A stretch of 64,000 nt of DNA from Eopsaltria australis (GCA_034509425.1 JAVTVJ010000791.1:930001-994000); one strand, 5' to 3'; shown: positions 1 to 15,400, numbered from the stretch's first letter. Translations and numbers: made by a program. The notes: generated from the letters alone by a model not told the origin.

Positions 1-1756
1 AAAAAAAAAATTCACCATAAGCATGATCATCTTTTCATATCTAAAATGAATCTGAACTTTTGGATTTAGCTTAGCACTGCTAAATCTTATCTCAAAAGCT
101 TAACTGCTCATGCAGCAAATTCCCATCTACATTCATTAAAATTCTCAAAATACATGGATTTACTGAACTTAATGCATTGCCCTATATTTCACATATTTGA
201 CCCACCTTAGGTATATGACATAATGAATATTTGGATCTGGCTATGATAGCCAACATACAAAAGAATTAATCATCAGACCACAAGGCAGCTCAAAAATTTT
301 ACTGCTGACATCCTAAAAATACTTGCAAGACTGACATCACGAAGATATTAAAAAGTTTGGAAATTTGTAGAAATACAAAGAAACTAGAACACACAGCTTA
401 CAATGTTTTCATGTGAAGGACAGTTCAAAATATACACAAGAAAAAAAGAACACCAGAAAGGGTTATTTCAGACTTACTGATCTACATGGTGTAAAATGAA
501 CTGCAATTTATTTTTGTGGCAAACTACTGTACTGTGGTTTGATATTAGAATATCTATCCCCGTTCTGAAAAATTCAACAGATTTCTAACACTCCCCACTA
601 CTATTAGCATATTAGTTAAAGATTGTTTCATTTTTAATTATCTATACTGACATTACTTCATACTTTGCATCTAGTGTAACAATGAGGGGAAAAATGGAAT
701 TACTACAAAAATAATAATTCCAGTAGACTGAGGTAGAGGATAGATCTCACCCAACAGCCTCCCTCACAATCCCAGGACTCTCAAGCAAGGTCTTGGAAAC
801 TTTCTGATGTTAGCTAGTAATTTTCATCTCCTTAATGTGGGCAGCATCCTATTTAGCAGAATAGAGAAAGTATTTTCTAATGAGGAAACGTAACAGGCAA
901 AGAGAAAGACCCAATACAGTGAAGCACGCAAAGCAAACCAATGCCATTTAATTTGATTGTGCCGAGTTGGCTGCCTCCTTAATGTAAGTTTGTAGCTGAC
1001 AAACTGTGAGCATTTTTAGATGTATTATTTATGTCAGTTCTTCAGGCAAAAGCAGGGCATGTTTGGAGCAACAAAGCTGACTTTTACACTGTTCAAAAGT
1101 CTGCCAATCTTACAAAGAATAAAACTTGTTCAGCTACAAAGTTTTCCTTTATTGACTTTCACAGTGCACTCAGTGTAAGGATAGAACTTAATTTTGAATC
1201 TTAAAGGACACAAGCTAAAGCCCTCAAGCAGAAGATGTAACATAAAGCCTTTGTGAAGGGTACAACCGGCACAAATTCTTAGACTGCACGACAAATTCAA
1301 GTCTTCTAGCACCTAACATTCTGTTACTAAAAAGAAGTCTTAGTCCTTATTCTACAGACAAACCTTCAAAAGCAATAAAATCTAACTGATGGAGACAACC
1401 TGAAGGAAAAACCCAGTGATGTGAGCTCTGTCCTGCTTAAGCCTGAGCGCAATCTTAGCTCTGAAGTCCATCACTGTCAACCTTAGTCAATTAACCATGA
1501 TCATTTAGTGGATACATGGTGTACAAAACAGACTCAGGAACTGGAGAGGCTGCTGAAAAGAAAATGCAGAGAAAAGCTGGAAGGTGTGTCAAAAAACTAT
1601 GACCAAATGCAGAAAAAAAAAATTTCTTCATACATAGTATAAGGACATATGGCATAGTCTGTGCTTTGTATTTATGGCCAAAACAGTGCTGATAGCACAC
1701 CTGTGTTTTGGCTATTGCCTCATTCCTTGGAATGCTTCCTTTCCTATTTCAAACAG

Positions 1757-2145
1757 GCCGGGACTGGGCTTGAGGTTGGATACAGTCAAGACAAGTGACC
1801 CATACCACCGAGTGGTCAGCACTAAACACTCAGGGAGATGAGGAGGAAGGGGTGAATATTTTGGTTATATATCTCTGTGCAAGTAACCATTACATGTGCT
1901 GAGGCCCTGATTCCTAGGATGTAGTTGGACTGCTGATAGAAAGGAGTGAATAAAGACCACTTTTTGCTCTGCTTGCACACAGAGCTTTTACTTTCCCTGT
2001 TAAAATGTCACTATCTTGATCCATGAGTGTTCTCACCTTCCTAGCCCCCTCAAGAATGGCCCCCCTATTTGCCTTTGCAAGAGAGATGGGTGAGCTGGGT
2101 GGTGGGTGTTTGGCTGCTGGCTGGGGTCAGCCCCAAAAGTACTGA
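1757..2145 (+). mobile_element. Diverged songbird endogenous-retrovirus LTR relic
   Basis: The order of blocks is that of TGTCCTGG-type songbird LTRs: a GGGACTGGGCTTGAG-like left part, the tract with ACCGAGTGGTCAGCACTAAA, TGCTGAGGCCCTGATTCC, an AATAAA signal at 1949-1954, a pyrimidine-rich stretch, ATCTTGATCCATGAG and a final GGCTGGGGTCAGCCCC. Both ends are eroded, with no clean TG/CA ends or target duplication. The AATAAA places the sense strand as plus, opposite to RNF180. It contains no coding sequence. Confidence 0.55.
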
Positions 2146-4330
2146 GTAGATATTACTAAGCGTTTAATTACTCTTCTGAAGACTGTATCTTGTCAGGAAT
2201 AAAGAGGGATACATAAATAATTTTATTTTAAAAAATAAAATTGAAAAAAATCAAACAAAAACCAAGTCACTTGTTCCATAATGATGGAGGATAATTGTAC
2301 AGTAAAAATATAAGAAACCATTAGAATACTAAGTTAAATGAGGTACACAGGTTTTTAATAGTTCTTCAGCCTTCAATCACAGTGCATTCACACTGCTCCT
2401 TACATTACTGTATGCAAACTTTGAGTTTCAACAGCTGTTTTTTTAATGCGAGAAGTGACCAATTCATATTAAGTGCTTTAAAACATTATGTAAAAAGATC
2501 TTGTCAAAAGCCCAAACCAATTCTATAATGTAATAAAACCCAGTGAAATCTTACTTCTGTGATTTTTATAAAACCCATCACCAAAAGCCCCCACAAACTA
2601 AGAGGAAGGAAATCAATGACAGATAACATTGGAGGTCTGTACTACATACGTGCTTTCACTATTTCAACCTGTGTTCCTCCTAACACCAAATCTAGTCACT
2701 AAGATACTCTTGAGATTGCAAAGATAACACATCAACACAGAATCTGCTAAATTAATGCCAAAATATTCTGCCTGCCTTATCACTAGATGTTGTAGATTTC
2801 CAATGACTGCCTAAATGTGGTACAAACAAAAACTTCAATCAAATACTGTAAACAATACGTCTCTGCCTTGGTAGCAAAGACACTGAAAAGAAATGACCTC
2901 AGACATTTCCCTTGACAAAGAATATGACTTTGTTCTCATTTTTCACAAAAAGAACATTTAATTTTCCGTGTTTACAACAAAAGCACATCTGACAATCTAA
3001 ATGATACAGATTTTTAGGTCTGTATTTCAAAAGGATAGTCTTTCAGAAGTTTAAAAGGTATACACGCTAACATCAAACAGGATGCTGGTGTCTCATTTTT
3101 CTCATTACACTCATTTATAGAACAGATACCATCATTTAGCTCTTCACTTGTATCAAATGAGACTACTTTACACTGGAAAAAATGCTTTATAATGGAAAGA
3201 ATTCCTTTACAATGGAAAAAATATTGTCAAATATTATTTCATAAAATGTGTAGCTGTACACATCGTAAGAATTGCCACATGGCTGTATGATATAATTTCT
3301 TGTGCTAGAGTTGCAATTCTTTTAAAAAACTCAATGGTTAACAAGATTCTTAGAAGAACTATGATAATTTCAGTTAATAATTACAACAAATTTTACAAGG
3401 CATAAAGAATCCAGGAAAAATCCTCAGAGAACACAGACTCTCCCAGGTTTCAGTATAGCTGTTTTAACTGCAGTTTTCAGTATAGCATAACAAATGTATG
3501 TTACCACCAGAAACTATGCTTCCAGACAGCTACTGTTAAGTGTAAATTTGTTTAACCCACTTGCAAAGGCTATTTGCCAATTAAAGCTTTAAATAAAATT
3601 ACTTATTCCAAAGTGATTTGCAACAGTAATCCAGCAATCAATTAATCTCTTAAAATCTATTAACTGAATTAGAGCCTCTTAAGCACTACTGATAATACAT
3701 ATTTTTAGTTTTAGATTATACTGTGTTTGAGCATACTGGTTTATGAATATCAAAATTAGATATTCACTTAAAACTTTCAAATACAGATAACAGCTCTGTG
3801 AAAGCATTTATCATAATTTGTAGCATAATCAAAGTTATTTTACCTGTAAAATGAAACTAAACTAGTAATTCAGACAGCTCCAGATTACCACAATCAATGC
3901 AGCATCTTTGCTGCATCTCAGAAAAATACTACATAAAATTATGATCTTTCAAATTAGAGATGATTTGTGGTTTGCACCTGGCATGTACTTAAATACCTAC
4001 ATATATACAAAAGAAAATTCTTGCAATTGGGTAAGATTCAACCAATGTTTGGGTTTTTCATAATTTTCATCCCTCGAAATACCCCAAGATTCCTAGTGCT
4101 CTGATGAAGTACCTACACTGTACTCAGTACTCTCAAAGAAAATACTGCCTGGAAAATGTGACATGCTTAGTTTTGCATCAGTTCAAACTTAAATCTGAAT
4201 TAGCATACCCTGGTCTTCCAGCCTCACCACAGCATGTCAATGGCCTCACATCAGTGTCTAAAAACTTTTTCTCCAGCTGTAATCTCACTGAACTATCTAA
4301 CCACTGGTCTTCAGAGCAGAGCCAGTATGA

Positions 4331-4760
4331 TCAGAGGGCTGGAGCTCCTCTCCTTTGAGGAGAGTCTCAGAGAGCTGGAATTGTTCAGTCTTGAGAAGGG
4401 AAGGCTCCAGGGAGATCTCATAGCACCTTCCATCACCTGAAGAGATCTACAAGAAAGATGGAGGGGGAATTTTTACAAGAGCATACTGTGACAGGACGAG
4501 GAGGAATGGCTTTAAAACAAAAGAGGGTTGATTTAGATCAGATATTTGGCAGAAATTGTTTACTGCGGGGGAAGTGAGGCACTGGCATAGGTTGCCCAGA
4601 AAAGCTGTGGCTGTCCCATCCCTGGAAGTGTTCAAGGCCAGGCTGGACGGGGTTCAGAGCAACCTGGTCTTATGGAAAGTGCCCCGCCAATGGCAGTGGA
4701 TTTGCAAATACATGGTCTTTGAGGTCTTTTCTAAACCAAATCGTTCTGATTCTATGATTC
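4331..4760 (+). mobile_element. CR1 LINE, 3' end fragment (about 430 bases)
   Basis: The sequence follows the CR1 3' region in order: the TCAGAGGGCTGGAGCTCCTC block, TTGAGAAGGGAAGGCTCC, TGGCTTTAAAAC, AGGTTGCCCAGA, CCATCCCTGGAAGTGTTCAA, GGCCAGGCTGGA and the terminal TTCTGATTCTATGATTC. It is 5'-truncated, as most avian CR1 copies are. Open frames inside it are repeat-derived. Confidence 0.93.
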
Positions 4761-5226
4761 CCAGAACACATTCTCTTTTTCACAGAATATTTTCAATTGT
4801 CTGAAATTCTAACATGACACTAAAAAGTTTTCTACAGAGGTAAGATTAAAATGCCCCTGACTCTTAAGACCTTTAAGTTCTCTGAAAAATGGCTGGACAA
4901 TTTTTCTGCTATCAAATGATAAAAATATAGTCAGTTCTGTAATTTCAGTTCAGTCTTAAAAATGTTAGTACAGAGCAGTTAATTCTGTAGTTAATATGCT
5001 TATGATGTACAGTCATGTTCACTCAAATCAAATACAGTACAAAGCAAGGAGGAAAAAATGAGAGTGGAAAAGTGTCTTTCCTAGAATAAACTGAGGACTA
5101 AGTTCAGTCTTAGGGTACATCTTCAGACTTTGGTTATCCAACATTATCAGCATGCAGGTTACCCAGGCTCAGCTGCTAGGTAGGATGCTCCTTTTCATTG
5201 TTCTTGCATCACTGAGTATAAATTAT

Positions 5227-5245
5227 TCCCCCCCTCCCCCCCCCA
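5227..5245. repeat. C-rich homopolymer tract
   Basis: Two runs of C separated by CCTCC. Length is likely polymorphic and prone to sequencing error. Confidence 0.75.
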
Positions 5246-8200
5246 AATATTTTAGTATCTTAGGAAACACTGGATTCACCAGATACATAGTTTGCATTGT
5301 ACTTTTGCTTATGTGTTAATATGCCCACTTTTTAACCCAAGAGTATGCTCAGTGCCTTGTGGAAAGAGGGCAATTGCATGACTAGATGAGCAGGCTGCTC
5401 TTAGTGCCTAAGAAATGTTCTCTAAAGTGATCACTGTTAAGTATTTTTCATTACAGAAGTGAACAGACAGCTGGAATTGGGGGTTCAGATGTGTCCTTTC
5501 AGAATTGAAAAAATAAATACTTGTATTAATATCTTTCATAAATTCCCTCCACAAATGGTACTGTGCAGGTGTTTAAACTGATCTTAATTAAATAAGAACA
5601 CATTTTCCCACAATGCTTGTTCTCCTCACCCCAGACCTCCCTCTCTCCCTCCCTCCTCCCCACTTGCCTGGTAATTTAAAATTTCTTACATAACATGGGA
5701 GGAAATTTACTTTCAGAGTTTTTAAATTTTTAAATAATGTTTCAGACTCTGTTGCAGAAAAAGTAGCCCTGCTAAACACCACCCCCACCCAGTAAACTCT
5801 ATCATTGGTATAGAAATATAAAAATGCTATAGAGGCAAAATACAACCTTCCTGACCATACAGCAAAGCAATGTATCACTGTATATGCTAAATTATTTAAG
5901 AATGGGTTGTTAAATACATTAAATATGGGAGGCTACAAAAGCTCAAAAGTAGATACAAAAGTCCATCTTCAAAATTTAGAGAGATAGAAGCTGGATCAAT
6001 TTCATATTCACATTATAAAGTCATGATTATGATTATACTCTAGCCCTCAACTTAATTCTGTTCACAGCAAATCAGTTCTGGATAATGTCTCATCCACTGA
6101 GAATAATTACATTTTTATAGCTATCATAAGAAACATCCATCAAGTGAAGATGATTTGCTGATAGGAAATAATATGACTCCAAACAACCAAGACTATAACA
6201 CAAGAACATTTCCTATCAAGATTACTGGACTATGGAACAAGCTAGTAGCAAAAATCAAAAGTATAAAGCCATATTTTCATGTTCTAGCTCACCTGATCTA
6301 CCAGCTGACATTTGTTTACCTCCAATCACACAGTTCCAACTATATTCTTATGCTGGCTACAGCAAACTAGGAAGTCCAACATGATCTGATGTAGTAGAAA
6401 AAGCAGTAGAGAAGTCTTTAGTTTTAGGGTTTTTTTCCTCTCTGAATCAGGGCAACATGGCTCTGATGAGACAAGAGAAGTGGACAATTCCGGCCAGAAT
6501 TGTATGGGGGTTCCTTTTCATCCACTTTAACATGAAACCACCGCCTACACTGCCTATTCACACTATCATTTAAACTTAACAAAGTAGTCAGATACTGGCA
6601 TATTTTGGCACTGCCATGTGGCTCTGATTGTGTTGGTATTTTGAACAAAGAACTGTGCAAGTTTCCCAGAATATAATTCATAAGACTAAATTGCAATTGT
6701 GTATCAGTGAGATCGTGAGTCATTGGAGTCACTGATATTCATGCTTGACAAAAGCAAAACACAATTCCTGGAAATTTCTGGTTCAGTCACAAACACCCTG
6801 TGCCCATTCACCATTCTGACAGGCTGGTGTTGTTCAGACAGTCTAAAAAAATCACTAGTAGGAATTCCATAGAAGGGAACATGATGCAGCATAATACAAT
6901 TATCATACCTTTTGTTGTTTCTTGTGCCAAAAATCTATCTTGTTTTTTAAGTAGCAGGGACCTTGAACTCCTAGTGAGCTTCCACAAGAATGTGTCATAA
7001 AAGATGCATCTTCCACCAACAGCCTCTAAATCAGGAAAGGTGAGCTATTTGCATTGATAAGAATTTTGCACTTCAGCACAAATTTTGTTGAAACGAAATT
7101 TAAACAAAGCACTGGCTTTTTTCTGAATAAATTTTATACTAACCACAACAATTTCATAAACATAAACATTCTACACTAAATTGGGAGGGCGTGTCCTTAG
7201 AAAAATTCCTTAGATCAGATGAAAAAACAGGTGAAGTTCTTGTGCAAACTCTGGAATGGCTGCACTTTGTTTTTTACTTATATGTCTTAACTTCTTTCTC
7301 GAAAGTCAAAAGATGGAGCTAAATGAATAAAAGACATTCTCCATCCTGTGTGTTCTACATACACCCACAGGTTTCTGGTCTATTACTTCAACATCCAAAT
7401 ATAAGTGCAAGTTGATGGGCACCACTCTGTTTTCTACTTAGATTTCACTTGTGTAAGTAGTCATACCCTCCAGTGAGCTTGCTGTGTTTCACGCCATTCT
7501 CTTTTTTTTATAGTCCAGCTTCACAACAAAACACAGTAGAAGCAGGGAAGGTACATGCATTTGCACTCAAGCTCCACTAGTTTTTGTTGCTCTTCCACCT
7601 TCAGCTGCAGTCCTATGCATCCTAACAGGAGCACGACAAGAGACAGCTAAAGAAAAAAACCTGAATTTATTTTCTTAGGCTAAGTGGTCTCACTCTTGGA
7701 TTCTAGATGCACAGTTTGTCAATGAACTTCCAATCAGCTCTGTCTGTCCCAAGTCTCTTCCTTCTCCACACATAGAAGACTGCTTACAAATTAGAATAGG
7801 ACACAAAGGAGTGCAGACAGTGATGCAAGTTTTGTTTGGGTCATAATTCACCAGTGAGGGGTTTTGCTGCAGAGGTTTCTATGCCTATGGCACCAAAATA
7901 TAACAGTTCACATTCCATACACCATGTATATGGCTTGGAAAATACTGACTAAGTTTTTAATGGTACCCATTTTGACGTATAAGACCTGTTCTCTTCCACT
8001 ATGTGCAAAAACCCATTTTCTGCCTGTTTTTCCTGAAGAATTACTTGAACAATTGAATGCTATGTACAACAAACGATGAAAAAAGCACACTGTATACTAA
8101 GTAGAGCAAGTCTCTTCCCATAGGACATGCACAACCATATTGGAAAAATGACAAGATTGATGAAGAAAAGTGGAAAAATACCCCAACTTATTTTAAAGTT

Positions 8201-10550
8201 CAAATAAGAAATTGAAGATAAGGTGCTGAGAAAACCTATGAGAATTCAAAAATCATCTACAGTCGTCCAAAGTCTTTTGATATGATGGACAGCACATGGA
8301 AGGGAAAAAAGGCAAATTGCTGCCAAGAACAGAGGTAGAATATTAGGTAGAGAAACTTAGGACAGATAAACAGATACTGTGAATCTCATCTAATCAGATC
8401 ACTGGATGTATTGAGATTCAAAATGCCAAATGAAATCTGTCACAGAAACAGGAGAACAATGTATTTGTATATGTAAGTGATGAAATAGTGGTATAGATAA
8501 AGAGAAACAGAGAATTCATATAATGTTCTGCTAGAGACAATAAGATGTTCACCGCTGCTGCCCCTAACAGGTTTTACGTAAATTCAATCTAGAGAAAATG
8601 CAGACAACTGGGAGCTCATCTCAGCACTCTGGCTGAGCAACTACATTCTACTGCATCTTTCCATTATAAAGTAAGATTATATTATATTAATACTGGCTCA
8701 AGTTAAGCCAAGGAGATCCTCAAAACATTCTGTCCCCATTGTGTTGGGTCACATACTGTACTCTCCCACATTTATCCTAAAAATTCAGTAGTGCTCACAC
8801 TAGCAGTACTGAATGCACTAGTCAATGTTACATTTATATTTCAGGTAAAGGGATTTGGGTTACTTTTAGAACAAAAGGAGTCCAAAAGACAGACATCACC
8901 ACAGTCGTTAACACCATTCTAAATATGGATTCCATAGATTAACAGATTTCAATCCAGAAAGATTAATCTAATAGTAATTCTAATACATTATTTATATCCT
9001 CCTAATACAGCTTACTTTTAGAAACTAGATCGGTCTGTGGTGCTGTGCTGCAGATGGAAACAGCAGCATACTGTCACAGCAACTACAAAAATGGTGTTCT
9101 GCCTTTCAGTTTAGCAGTTCTCTATTGAAGAGAATTGACCATCTATCAGAATTCTTTCTGTTCAGCATTTTTTCTAACGCATAAACCCCAAATTCAGTTT
9201 GCTAATATACCAAAAGCAGTATTCCTCTTTACTAACATAATTAACATACTCAATTCAGTCTGGATTTTGGACCTACCTCAAAAGATGCACTCTTAACAGT
9301 ATAAACTGTGTCATTTTGCAGCCAAGAGGAACTACCAGGTCTGCCCACATCTACTCTTTAAACAATATCTTCACATATTTTTTTACAACCTTGTCTGTTC
9401 TGTAGAAAGTGAGATGGAGCACCAAACCCACTTCATGGGTTTTTCTGGAAAAATGCAAATTATACAAACCATATACAATTGTCCATATGTCATGCAGCCT
9501 TTTTCTCTTTGCTATTCTAAAATCCTATTTTCCAATACTGTCAATAAAACAAACAAGTAGTTCTCTAAACCACAGTTAAGTATATTTGATATGCATCAGA
9601 CTAGAGGAATAAAAGCAAATTAATCTGACTGAAGAACTGGAGATCTATGCAGGAGGACATGCTGCCTCTGGATGTGCCAGGGCTGACTGGTGTGCTGCAG
9701 TGGGACTTGGTTTTTACAGACTTTTGCCTTGTGACTTGTATCTTTCCCTACTACAAAGCTCCAGTACAGCATTTCACATGGAGCATTTAGGAGTCTCCTA
9801 TGTATACCTAATTTCCTAAAATTTCCTAAATATTAGCAGTTATCTGAATAGAACTTACCAAATCACAACTCGTAGCTGGAATGAAAAAAGAGGGCAGAAA
9901 ATATTGAGGAAACGCACAAAAAGATCGTACTATTTTTCCCCATAAAAATGATCAGACCACAGTTTACAGCTTTTCCCAGAAGAATGACTGGCACGCAGTT
10001 TTTACCTTCTTTCAAGAATCACAGGTGCAATATTTTATGCTATTCATACATGTTTGTTTGTGGTTTTTTTTAACAAACATTTTGCTAGATTCAATTGGAA
10101 CACAGTCAGAATGCTCCAGAGTAATCTATTCTTTCCAATTCAGGGAGCCCACTGAATGTCACGTTCCACATTACCTGGTTTCTTTCACTATTTAAAGTAT
10201 TTTAGTTCCTTCACTATGTCTGACCTTTTTGACGTTTCAATGAATGTTCTTTGCTCTGTTTCTTATTAATTAAATAGTTTCTTTGACTTGTTTTCTTAAT
10301 TTGTAGATTGCTTGGCTTGAAAACCAGTATGACAAGAAAAACAGTGGGATAAGCAGACAGATGGAGTTTTGTTTTTCTAGTAAAGGGCATTTCAGAAACG
10401 CACTATAATTCTAGCTCTCCTCTTCCTGAGCCATACTAATTTTAATCTGAAAATGGAAACTGAGATATTCTAGATTACACCTATTCTTGATTTTCTAATT
10501 TTACTTTTTAAAAAGACCCTGTAATTCTTGTTTCTTACACTTTTTTTGGT

Positions 10551-10577
10551 GGGGGTGTGTGTGGGTGTGTGTGTGTG
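10551..10577. repeat. (GT)n-like simple repeat
   Basis: Imperfect GT/GGGTGT run followed by T-rich sequence. Confidence 0.75.
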
Positions 10578-12226
10578 CTTGTTTTTGTTTGTTTGGTTTT
10601 TTTTTTGTTAGTAATTTCTTCATTTTCTATACATCTTTTACCAAAACATGAATTAAAATTTTTGCATTTATGGAAGAAAGTGAGAAACATCTCTATTCAC
10701 CAGTTGCTTCCTCTCAGTTTCCCTTAGGTAAAATCCTATTTTAGTTCCAAAGCTGCTAGCTAATTATTTTCAATTTGCTTCAGAATCTGTATTAGTGGTG
10801 CACTTAAGCAAGAAGTCTAAATCCAAAGCAAAACTCAAAATAGCTTTTAAAAGCTATTGAACAAAATAAAAATGAAAGAAATAATGCCATTATACAGTAG
10901 GGAGAAGCATCAAATTATTTATTAGTTGAGTGTTCATAATGTAAAATATTTATTTGTACATGCTTCTACTAATCATATAAGATTGATTAGTCTAAGTACT
11001 GCAAGCTCACTTCACACTGTAGACAGAAGAAAATGAGATATACAAAATATGAAAGTAAGATCTCTTCAACTGTTTGACCAACAAATATTAAGATTTGATT
11101 AACCTTTTGCCAAAGTTTTGGATTTTTAAAATATTTTTTAAAGACTACAGGGAGAAAGCCTTGTCTAATGAGTAAGTTTATCCAGTCTGGTAGTATTTTC
11201 AAAAATGTAAAATCATTAATGAATCAGGACATTTCATTTCTTCATTTTCAGTATGTCCAAATGTTTTCTTGCTCATACGCCAATCTCTAGCCTTTAGAAA
11301 CAATACAGCCTGTCTCCTAGAGCTCAAATGAAAGGTAAAATAACTTTAAATAGAAACTTGATTACAAATTACTAATAAGGGGAACTGACAAATTTCTAGC
11401 ATTCTCACATAAAGCACATATACTCTTGAAAGCAACTTAAAAGAGAAAGAAAATCCCCCTAGATTCCATCCCCCATAATTCTAAATTGTGTTAAATGTGA
11501 AGCATGTTTAGCTAAACCATCTATAAAGGAAACCATTCCCTTCTGATGTGCAATCGTTATAATTTAGGTGTTGATATAAAACAGAGGATCATGTGATACC
11601 AAAAAAAGCACTGTTCCAAACGAAGTCTTCACAATAGCTAGCTTCAAAATACTTCATTTTCACAGCTTTAAAGACATAAGAGTGTTACCTCATAGCACAG
11701 GAAACTTTCGTTTTATCTAACTTGTTGCTATTAACTTGTTTTTTGTATGTTACAAAGACATTCTTATGCCCAGAAGACTACTAACTTCTTCAGCTATACC
11801 AGTAGGTGCTATCTTTCCTTACTTCTGAATTACTTCCTGTATTCTGAAATGTTGTTACATACACCATCTCTTCAGTATTTTGCAGTACTATACTCAAAAA
11901 TTCCTTTCACTAATTTGTTACTTTAACTTTTGCCATTTCCTACTAGAATCACTGCTCATCAACTACAGAAACAGTTTGTATGAAATCTGATCAGTTCTAT
12001 TAGTGTGATGTCTTTTGGACGTGAACAGTGACTTTTGCTCAGTGACAGCCTGCATAATGAATGAAATGTAAAGAAAAAAGTTATTTTTGGATAGCATTAT
12101 TTGCTCCCAAAAGCAGACACGAGGAAAGAAAAATGCTTGGGAGCTGAATGCCATTAAAGTTAATGGGAGGTTGTGGATTAAAAACATTCATAGATACATT
12201 GACTGCTACAAAACATGAAGAAATAG

Positions 12227-12383
12227 TTGTGGTTTCCTCATCCCTGGAAGTACTCAAGGCCAGGATGGATGGGATTTGAGCAACAAGGTCTACTGGAAGG
12301 CAGCCAGAGGAGCAGAGGGGTGAAAATGAGATTATCTTTAAGGTCCCTTCCAAACTAAACCATCCAATAATTCTGAATCTATA
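12227..12383 (+). mobile_element. CR1 LINE, short 3' end fragment
   Basis: About 157 bases match the last part of CR1: CATCCCTGGAAGTACTCAA, GGCCAGGATGGATGGG, TTAAGGTCCCTTCCAA and a decayed AATTCTGAATCTAT tail. It is heavily truncated at the 5' side and followed by an A-rich tract at 12434-12466. Confidence 0.85.
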
Positions 12384-12433
12384 AAATAGCAGAGAGCTTT
12401 CATTCTCCCAGATGTTGGTAATTTTTTTCCTAA

Positions 12434-12466
12434 AAAAAAAAAAAATAAATAAATAAAAAAAAAAAT
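12434..12466. repeat. A-rich / (AAAT)n simple repeat
   Basis: A run of A broken by AAATAAATAAAT units lies about 50 bases beyond the CR1 fragment end. Confidence 0.8.
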
Positions 12467-15400
12467 TTGAAGAACCAAGACCTGTACTCAAATCTCCATA
12501 CAAGCCACATTTAATTTACCTCAGTTATATGTATTCAGAGAGTTTAATACCCCCAAAACTAATCAGAAATACAAAACCTACTCAAACTCTTAGTCACTGA
12601 GAATGAGTCAGTAACAATTCGTAGAAATGAAGAACTAGGAGCACAAAATTCAGGGTTTTTTTTGTAAAATTCTATCTTAAATTCTCTCCTTACTGTGCAT
12701 TTGACGTTGTTCTTCAGGTTATACACAGTAAAACTCATAATATGAAAGTACTCTTGTATTATTTTTCCTACCATTGTTGAACTTTGATTTTCATCTGCCA
12801 CAAAGCATCTTATATAACAGCAATTTAGTGTGCTCTTCACTCTATCTATGTAATAAGAATCCCTGCTGAAATTATGGGATTCACCTAACTGCACAATACT
12901 GCAACCTACCTCTGTGAACAGGTCATTGTCTTTCTCAGCTGAGAGACTGCAAATTTCATACATTCTTACAATCTAAGTTGTCTGTGAGCCTCTAGAAAAA
13001 CTAAAATAATAGTTTCTAAACCTTAGAGTTTATAAAAGAAAAAAGCATACAGTATTTCCATGGTTCTAGGCTAATCATCAGTATTTTCTTGGAATAGCAA
13101 TCAATATAGCCTTGGAACAGCAGCAAATATTCTGTGGTTATCTGTTGAAAAAACACACCGTTTTTTGGTTTTGTTTATTTTTTTCAGCTAGCCAGCAATA
13201 AAATATGTAATTAATTTCAATGGGCTGTTTCTTTCTTTTGTTGTTTCACCCAGCAAGATGAAAAGTTCACAGTGCCCGTGAGGATGGATCAGGATATTAT
13301 TTGTGGCATGGGACACTAACCCAGGTATTACCCTTTGGGTTGTAGCACTCTGAGTCCATTGCTTCTTAAGGCAGAAGTGGCTGCATTTGGAGACTTCCTA
13401 TGTCCCTCCTCAGAAAAACTACACATTGCCAAGGATGCAAGAAAAGCACAAATACGTCTCTGAACACTACTGCCTCTTAGCATAGTAACCACCAGTGCTG
13501 GCCTGGCACAGCAAGCAGCAGACGATCCCCTCCCCCTTTTGCAAGATGGGCACATAATGTGTAACAGCTCATGGAATTCCACTCTGCTGAGATCATTCTA
13601 TAATATCTATATATCCTAAAAGCATTTTATAGACAGGCAGCTTAAAAACATATATTTCATTTAAATGAAGGAATAAATTCACAGCACAGCCAGATATTTT
13701 GGCCTTCATTAGAGCTACTATTACAGTGCAGCTACACTACATTCTAGTCTAAATAATCTAGCTTCAAGATGATGATGAAATATATTAAAGTACATACAGA
13801 TACACTCAGATAATCCTGATATACTGTTTTTATCCAGTAGCATCCTGAAAAATTTTCCCTCCTTTCCAACACAAATGTTGTCTACAACACAACTATCTAT
13901 TCCACTTATTATTAACACCAAATTGTGTAGAAGACATGTCAAACGGTAAAAGTAGTCAGGTCAGAAAACACCCTCAAAAGCTGTAATCACAAATAATGGC
14001 ATAAAAAGACTGCACCTAAAAGTAATTAAAACTCTAAAATGTTGATGTCTAAATGCTTGCAACAGGAGGTTCAGGTGCACCTAAAAAAACAGTAGCTTTT
14101 ACATGCTATTCTATTCAGATACAACTTCCACAGAAATCACAACTGTAGTTTTACAAAGGTAAGTCATGCATTTGGGTGTGAATCCATCATTCTTATCACT
14201 GTCTTCTTAATCCAGTTATAATCAGTGACAGAATGAATGTGGTATTTAATAACAAAAGTCACCATATAGCAGCAATAGTTACAAGCAGAACAAAAGCAAA
14301 GAGAAACTTTGGCTCAGCAGCAACCCATGCCTGAAGTTTCTCCCCTCCTTTTATCAAGAAGTTAAAAAAGATTCTGCTTCGTGTACCCACACAGTCCTGT
14401 AATGCTGCCTTGTTGCTGTAGGAACAGTCACTAGCTCAGCAGTGAACTTGAAAGCTATCACGGTTGAGGCTAGCCACTCTTGCTGTGGCTGACTCCCCTT
14501 GCCCTGCCTGCTGCTTGGCTTTACTTTGTTTACTTTGTGACAGCAGCTTCTCTAACTGACCAGATGTCTGCAGCTAATTTGTTTTACTTTTCTTATCTTT
14601 CTATGGTACAACAACTAACAGCAGTTATTCCACGTATAAAGAGATAGTTGCATTGCTAATATAATGATGCAGTGTAAAGAAATGCAGGGCTGCTAACAAC
14701 AGCAGAGCTCTTGAGAAATGGAGACCCAAGACATACGGAGATATGACCAAGAGATATGGAGGAGTACATGCATGGGATCACACTGGGGTTGACACTGCAG
14801 ACTGAAACAGCTGTGAGAAACTTTCCAGACATCTGTTGAAGAAATGCACACTTCGTCCTGCATAGAATTGGTTTTAAGGATAACAAACAGAACATAGTAA
14901 CTGTATCTTACATACATAAAAGGCATCACATAAGGTACTTTGGATGCAGCATGAAGCTGCATCTCAGTGAAGAGAGAGAGAATGTACCGAAGTGTGTTAC
15001 CAAAATGACCACAAATAGATTCCGGGGTAAATAAAAAGAAACCATCCACATGAACTTCATTTTACACTCAGTGAAGGACTTTAAACATAAGAGCTTCCCC
15101 TCTTGTCGTGTATTTCCTCTTTTCTTATTTTAAGTGACTTCTCCAGGTTGTCATATTTCCTTAACAAAGGTCTCAATTGAAACTTCATAGGCACTGCTTG
15201 CCTACTCTAGCTGTGATTTCATTTCACTTCCTTCTCGTCCTACTTTAATTTGGTGCCAACAGTAAATAATGTTCTTAGCCCCCCAGAAGTCAGCTGAGAG
15301 ACCCATCATCAATCTGAGAATAGGTCTTGTTATGAGTATCATCACAGAAAAAGTGAATGAAATCCAAATACATAAAAGCATAACTAGACACATGCAGGAT

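Noticed and set aside
13328..13582. Minus-strand frame with RRICAF, checked as a possible RING start (YICAVC) for RNF180
   Set aside because: No following cysteine/histidine pattern of a RING domain and no splice sites; not RNF180.
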